Shown here one piece after another: positions 19,636-22,813 of a stretch of 22,813 nt of DNA. Made by a program: the position numbers and the translations under genes. The stretch is from Anaeromyces robustus (lineage: Eukaryota > Neocallimastigomycota > Neocallimastigomycetes > Neocallimastigales > Neocallimastigaceae): NCBI GenBank assembly GCA_002104895.1, contig MCFG01000617.1, forward strand, positions 1 through 22,813, written 5' to 3'. Numbering within the stretch: the stretch's first letter is position 1; each line of letters opens with the position of its first letter. The notes under the pieces were generated by a model. That model was given only the letters and a program-made list of their open reading frames with translations, was not told where the DNA came from and ran no database searches.

Positions 19636-22077
19636 ATGAATAATTATACTTTTTATTTTATGATAATTGTAATATTCAATTATTTTATTTCTAATACATT
19701 TCAATATACAATAAATAGTAATAATAACTTAAATAATGAAAATGATTCTGAAAAATATTATCATCAAGAAGCCAATATAAATGAAACAAATTATTATCAA
19801 AAAGAAAATTCAAATTATTATCAAAAAGAAAATCCCAATGAATCAAATTATTATCATCAAGAAGACAATTTAAATGAAACCAATTATTATAAAAAAGAAA
19901 ATTCAAATTATTATCAAAAAGAAAATACAAATTATTATCAACAAAACGCCAATTTAAATGAAACCAATTCTTATTATTATCAACAAGAAGAGATTTTAAA
20001 GGAAACAAAATGGAAAAATTTAGGGGTTAAAGAAGAAACCAATTATGATTCTATGTTAGTGAATTCCCATTTATCTTTAATATCACAAGGAAAATATGAT
20101 AGTCAATCAGGTTTAACTTATGATAATAATTATTATTATCCTTCATCTTCAGGAAAAGGTATAGATATTTATATTATTGATTCCGGATTGGATATTTCTA
20201 TTAGTGAAGAAGATTTTAATACCTATGAAGGTACCTCAGATGAACGTATTATTCAATGTGATGGTACATTTAGTAATGGAACTTTTGTACCAGCTTTGGA
20301 TCCAAAACATTGTCGATCTGAATTACAAAAAACAAATTTAGATCATGGAACTTTTGTTTCCATTTCAGCTTTAGGATCTTTACATGGAGTAGCTAAAAAA
20401 GCTAATCTTCATATGTTAGGGATATATTCTGAAAAATTTAAAAATATACTTGCTGCTTTAGATTATATTAAGGAACATGCTAAACCTTATAAAACGGTGG
20501 TTAATATATCTATTGGATGTGGTGAAGAAGATTGTGATTCGTATGAAAAAGAACTTCAAAATAAATTTAATGAATTAGTAGATTTAGGAATTATTTTATT
20601 TAATGCTGCTGGTAATAATGGTATAAATTCTTGTGTTGACCCCTTACCTCAATTTTTTTATAATAAATATTATGGAATTATATCGGTTGGATCTATTGAT
20701 AATGGGAAAAATAAACCAGAAAATTTTTATGAAAGATTAGAAAGTTCTAATTATGGAGAATGTGTAGAAATATTTGCACCAGGTTATATTATCATGAAAA
20801 ATTCATCCACTCAAGAAATTATCTATAAAAAGGGAACATCTTTTGCCTCTCCTATGACGGCAGGAGTAGCTGCTACGATTATGTCCGAAAATCCTGATAT
20901 TTCATTTGATTATGAATTAATGAAAAAAACGTTAATTGAATTATCCTTGAAAGATGTTATTTTAGATTTAAAAGATCATACGCCTAATCGATTAGTTAAT
21001 AATGGTAAAAAATTAGTGATGAAAGGAAAACCAAGATGTGATGATCCATCTGGTAAATATCATTGTCATGATAAATGTTGTTCTAGTTATGGTATATGTG
21101 TAGAACCTATGAATGAAAAAGAAGATGAAGAAGGAAATGAGAATAATGAGAATAATGATAATTATAATGATGATAATGATTTATGTCTTCTTGAAAATAA
21201 TTGTATATCAGAATTTGGCTATTGTACAACCAATAAATGTGGTAAAATTAATATTGGTAGTGATGGTATGGAAATTATTAAAAAATGTCCCAAAGGAAAA
21301 TGTTGTACATCGTATGGAGAATGTGTCAGTATTATCGATAATTATGGAGAATGTTTTATTGAAGAAGGATGTTTAAGTGAATATAGTGATCAATGTCTTT
21401 CCTATGATATTAATAATATTAATAATTATGATGAAAAATATCATAATACAATAATTTCACATTATGAATCAAATCAATGTAGAGAAGGAATATATCGATA
21501 TGACAATTTATGTAATCTTTCTTATATTATTAGTACTAATATTAATAATGATAATTATGATGATAATTATGATGCTAATGATGATGCTAATGATGATAAT
21601 AATGATGATGATATGACAATGAATGTAGATAGGGATATAGATATGGATATAACATTATCATCATCAACATCAACATCATCCATATCTATATCATCAACCT
21701 ATAATAAAGAAGAACATAAAAAATTATGTGAAAATTATGAAAAACATTCCGAATGTCAAAAATTTTTAAAGGACCCCTTAGAATTTGTACCTATATGTGA
21801 AAAATATCAAGATGATTTTGAATATTATGAAGCCACGATCAAATTAAATAATTTTATATGTTCTAAAAAAAGACCAAAATTACCCGATGAATTTTGTATG
21901 GAATCCTGGGAGGAACTTCCTATAGATGATATAAAATATTATAAAAAGTATTGTAAGTATAAGGAATGTCGTCAAACCTTTTTAGAGTATTTAGATTATT
22001 ATTGGAATAAGGAAGAAATAACGGATATTATCAATTATTTAAATTCTGAAGAATGTAAATCATTAGAAATGAATTAA
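19636..22077 (+). CDS. Secreted subtilisin-like serine protease (S8, proteinase K type) with CBM18-like modules
   Basis: This 813-residue, intron-free gene encodes a predicted extracellular endopeptidase. Residues 1-24 form a hydrophobic signal peptide. Residues 37-120 are an Asn/Tyr/Gln-rich repeat (NYYQKEN units). The catalytic domain spans about 140-460: Asp182 in IDIYIIDSGLD, His237 in DHGTF, oxyanion Asn327 in NAAGNNG and Ser402 in GTSFASPMTAG, so the triad is intact. Four cysteine modules of CBM18 style follow: CCSSYGIC (481-488), CISEFGYC (523-530), CCTSYGEC (556-563) and CLSEYSDQC (579-587). Acidic Asn/Asp-rich linkers and a Ser/Thr run (674-688) lead to a Cys-rich C-terminal domain (691-813) of unknown role. 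The I9 prodomain common in fungal proteinase K relatives is not visible. The start at 19636 gives the signal peptide directly and follows an A-rich leader. Chitin or cell-wall attachment by the modules is inferred. Confidence 0.93.
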   Translation: MNNYTFYFMIIVIFNYFISNTFQYTINSNNNLNNENDSEKYYHQEANINETNYYQKENSNYYQKENPNESNYYHQEDNLNETNYYKKENSNYYQKENTNYYQQNANLNETNSYYYQQEEILKETKWKNLGVKEETNYDSMLVNSHLSLISQGKYDSQSGLTYDNNYYYPSSSGKGIDIYIIDSGLDISISEEDFNTYEGTSDERIIQCDGTFSNGTFVPALDPKHCRSELQKTNLDHGTFVSISALGSLHGVAKKANLHMLGIYSEKFKNILAALDYIKEHAKPYKTVVNISIGCGEEDCDSYEKELQNKFNELVDLGIILFNAAGNNGINSCVDPLPQFFYNKYYGIISVGSIDNGKNKPENFYERLESSNYGECVEIFAPGYIIMKNSSTQEIIYKKGTSFASPMTAGVAATIMSENPDISFDYELMKKTLIELSLKDVILDLKDHTPNRLVNNGKKLVMKGKPRCDDPSGKYHCHDKCCSSYGICVEPMNEKEDEEGNENNENNDNYNDDNDLCLLENNCISEFGYCTTNKCGKINIGSDGMEIIKKCPKGKCCTSYGECVSIIDNYGECFIEEGCLSEYSDQCLSYDINNINNYDEKYHNTIISHYESNQCREGIYRYDNLCNLSYIISTNINNDNYDDNYDANDDANDDNNDDDMTMNVDRDIDMDITLSSSTSTSSISISSTYNKEEHKKLCENYEKHSECQKFLKDPLEFVPICEKYQDDFEYYEATIKLNNFICSKKRPKLPDEFCMESWEELPIDDIKYYKKYCKYKECRQTFLEYLDYYWNKEEITDIINYLNSEECKSLEMN
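19747..19990 (+). repeat. In-frame degenerate tandem repeat in the subtilase N-terminal region
   Basis: Units of 7-13 codons recur: NYYQKEN, NYYHQED, NLNET and related forms. At DNA level the AATTATTATCAAAAAGAAAA block repeats in phase with the reading frame. It encodes a hydrophilic spacer between signal peptide and protease domain and is likely length-variable between alleles. Confidence 0.85.
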
Positions 22078-22769
22078 AAAAAAAAAAAAAAAGAAAAAAG
22101 TAAAGAAAAAGAAAAGAAAAAGAAAAGAAAAAACAAATTAATAGTATTAAAATATATATAAATAATAATAATAATAAAATTAATAAAATTAAATTAATTA
22201 ATAGATTTTATTAATTTTTTTTTTAATTTTTATTAATTTTATTATTAATTATATATATATATATATATAGAGTTTTCATAAAATAAAAATTATAATAATA
22301 ATAATAAGAAGAAGAAAAAAAAGAAAAAAAAATAAAAATAAATCTTAGAATAACATATATATATATATAAAGAATAGAATAGAATAGAATAGAAATAAGA
22401 AAAACAATTAAAATTTAAAAAATAAAAATAAAAATTAAAATAAAAATAAAATTAGACAATTATATAAATATATAAATAAGTATTTTTTAAAAAAAAAAAT
22501 AAAATAAAATAAAAAAAAATATAAATAAAAATGTATGAATGTAAAATAAAATAAAATAAATAAATAAAAATGTATAAAATAAAAATTAAAATGAGAAAAA
22601 ATAAATAAAAAATAAATTAGAGAATTTTATAAATAATTTTTTATTTAAAAAAAATGAAATAAAGTAAAATAAAATAAAATAACTATTTAAAATTTAAAAA
22701 AAATAAATATTTCTAAGGTTATATTTTTTTTTAATTAATTGTTTTAATAATTTTAATTAAATAAATTTA

Positions 22770-22806
<37 letters not shown>

Positions 22807-22813
22807 AGAATCT
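22078..22813. other. AT-rich region downstream of the subtilase
   Basis: No gene is seen. It holds poly-purine runs (GAAAA blocks at 22090-22133; GAATA pentamers at about 22371-22393), TA runs (22248-22269 and 22353-22370), and a T16-A20 homopolymer palindrome (22770-22805). The 3' UTR and polyadenylation site of the subtilase must lie in the first part, but no single signal can be chosen. Confidence 0.6.

Noticed and set aside
19691-20008. 105-codon minus-strand open frame
   Set aside because: It is the antisense shadow of the Asn/Tyr repeat in the subtilase; its periodic LFDNNLNF pattern mirrors that repeat.
21113-21376. 87-codon plus-strand frame inside the subtilase
   Set aside because: It is an alternative frame of the Asn/Asp-rich linker and cysteine modules, with Met/Ile/Lys composition caused by the frame.
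1-22813. CRISPR array or prokaryotic operon structure
   Set aside because: No regularly spaced direct repeats with unique spacers, and no bacterial gene layout; the tRNA and retroelements are eukaryotic in type.

Overview
This extremely AT-rich eukaryotic window has homopolymer and tetranucleotide tracts everywhere and non-coding DNA that is almost only A and T. The one intact protein gene encodes a secreted subtilase followed by CBM18-like cysteine modules and Asn/Asp-rich linkers. That combination best fits an anaerobic gut fungus (Neocallimastigomycota). This is inference from composition and domain style; other AT-rich fungi or protists are not excluded.

Layout. About 1-16.0 kb is a pile of nested, decayed transposons. 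The base layer on the plus strand is a Ty1/copia element, seen in pieces: integrase core at 1411-1921, integrase end and Asn-rich hinge at 5827-6887, RNase H tail and polypurine tract near 7290-7408, and 3' LTR from 7409. Later elements landed in it. A Mutator-like (MULE) relic ends at 1402. An LTR-like repeat (1922-5821, 5-bp flanking duplication CTGGA) interrupts the integrase and is itself split by an unidentified 3.2-kb insertion (2624-5802, 8-bp duplication AATTGTGA). A 1.49-kb non-autonomous MULE-like element (7478-8967, 10-bp duplication) sits in the 3' LTR. Further right are a minus-strand Ty3/gypsy RT-RNase H fossil (about 11490-12595), a second insertion of the same LTR-like family (12596-14110) lying in the gypsy RT, an unidentified broken minus-strand gene (14160-14590), and a foldback element (15172-15881).

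About 16.0-22.8 kb looks like host chromosome: an intact tRNA-Ala(UGC) at 16466-16537, about 3 kb of poly(dA:dT)-rich intergenic DNA, the subtilase at 19636-22077, and AT-rich downstream DNA to the window end.

The most interesting signal is that the LTR-like family (ends TGTAAC...GTTACA) carries tRNA-type A and B boxes near one end. This suggests a terminal repeat with an internal Pol III promoter, similar in principle to the 5S-bearing Cassandra repeats of plants. No operon-like cooperation is visible; the tRNA and the subtilase are independent genes beside the transposon pile.
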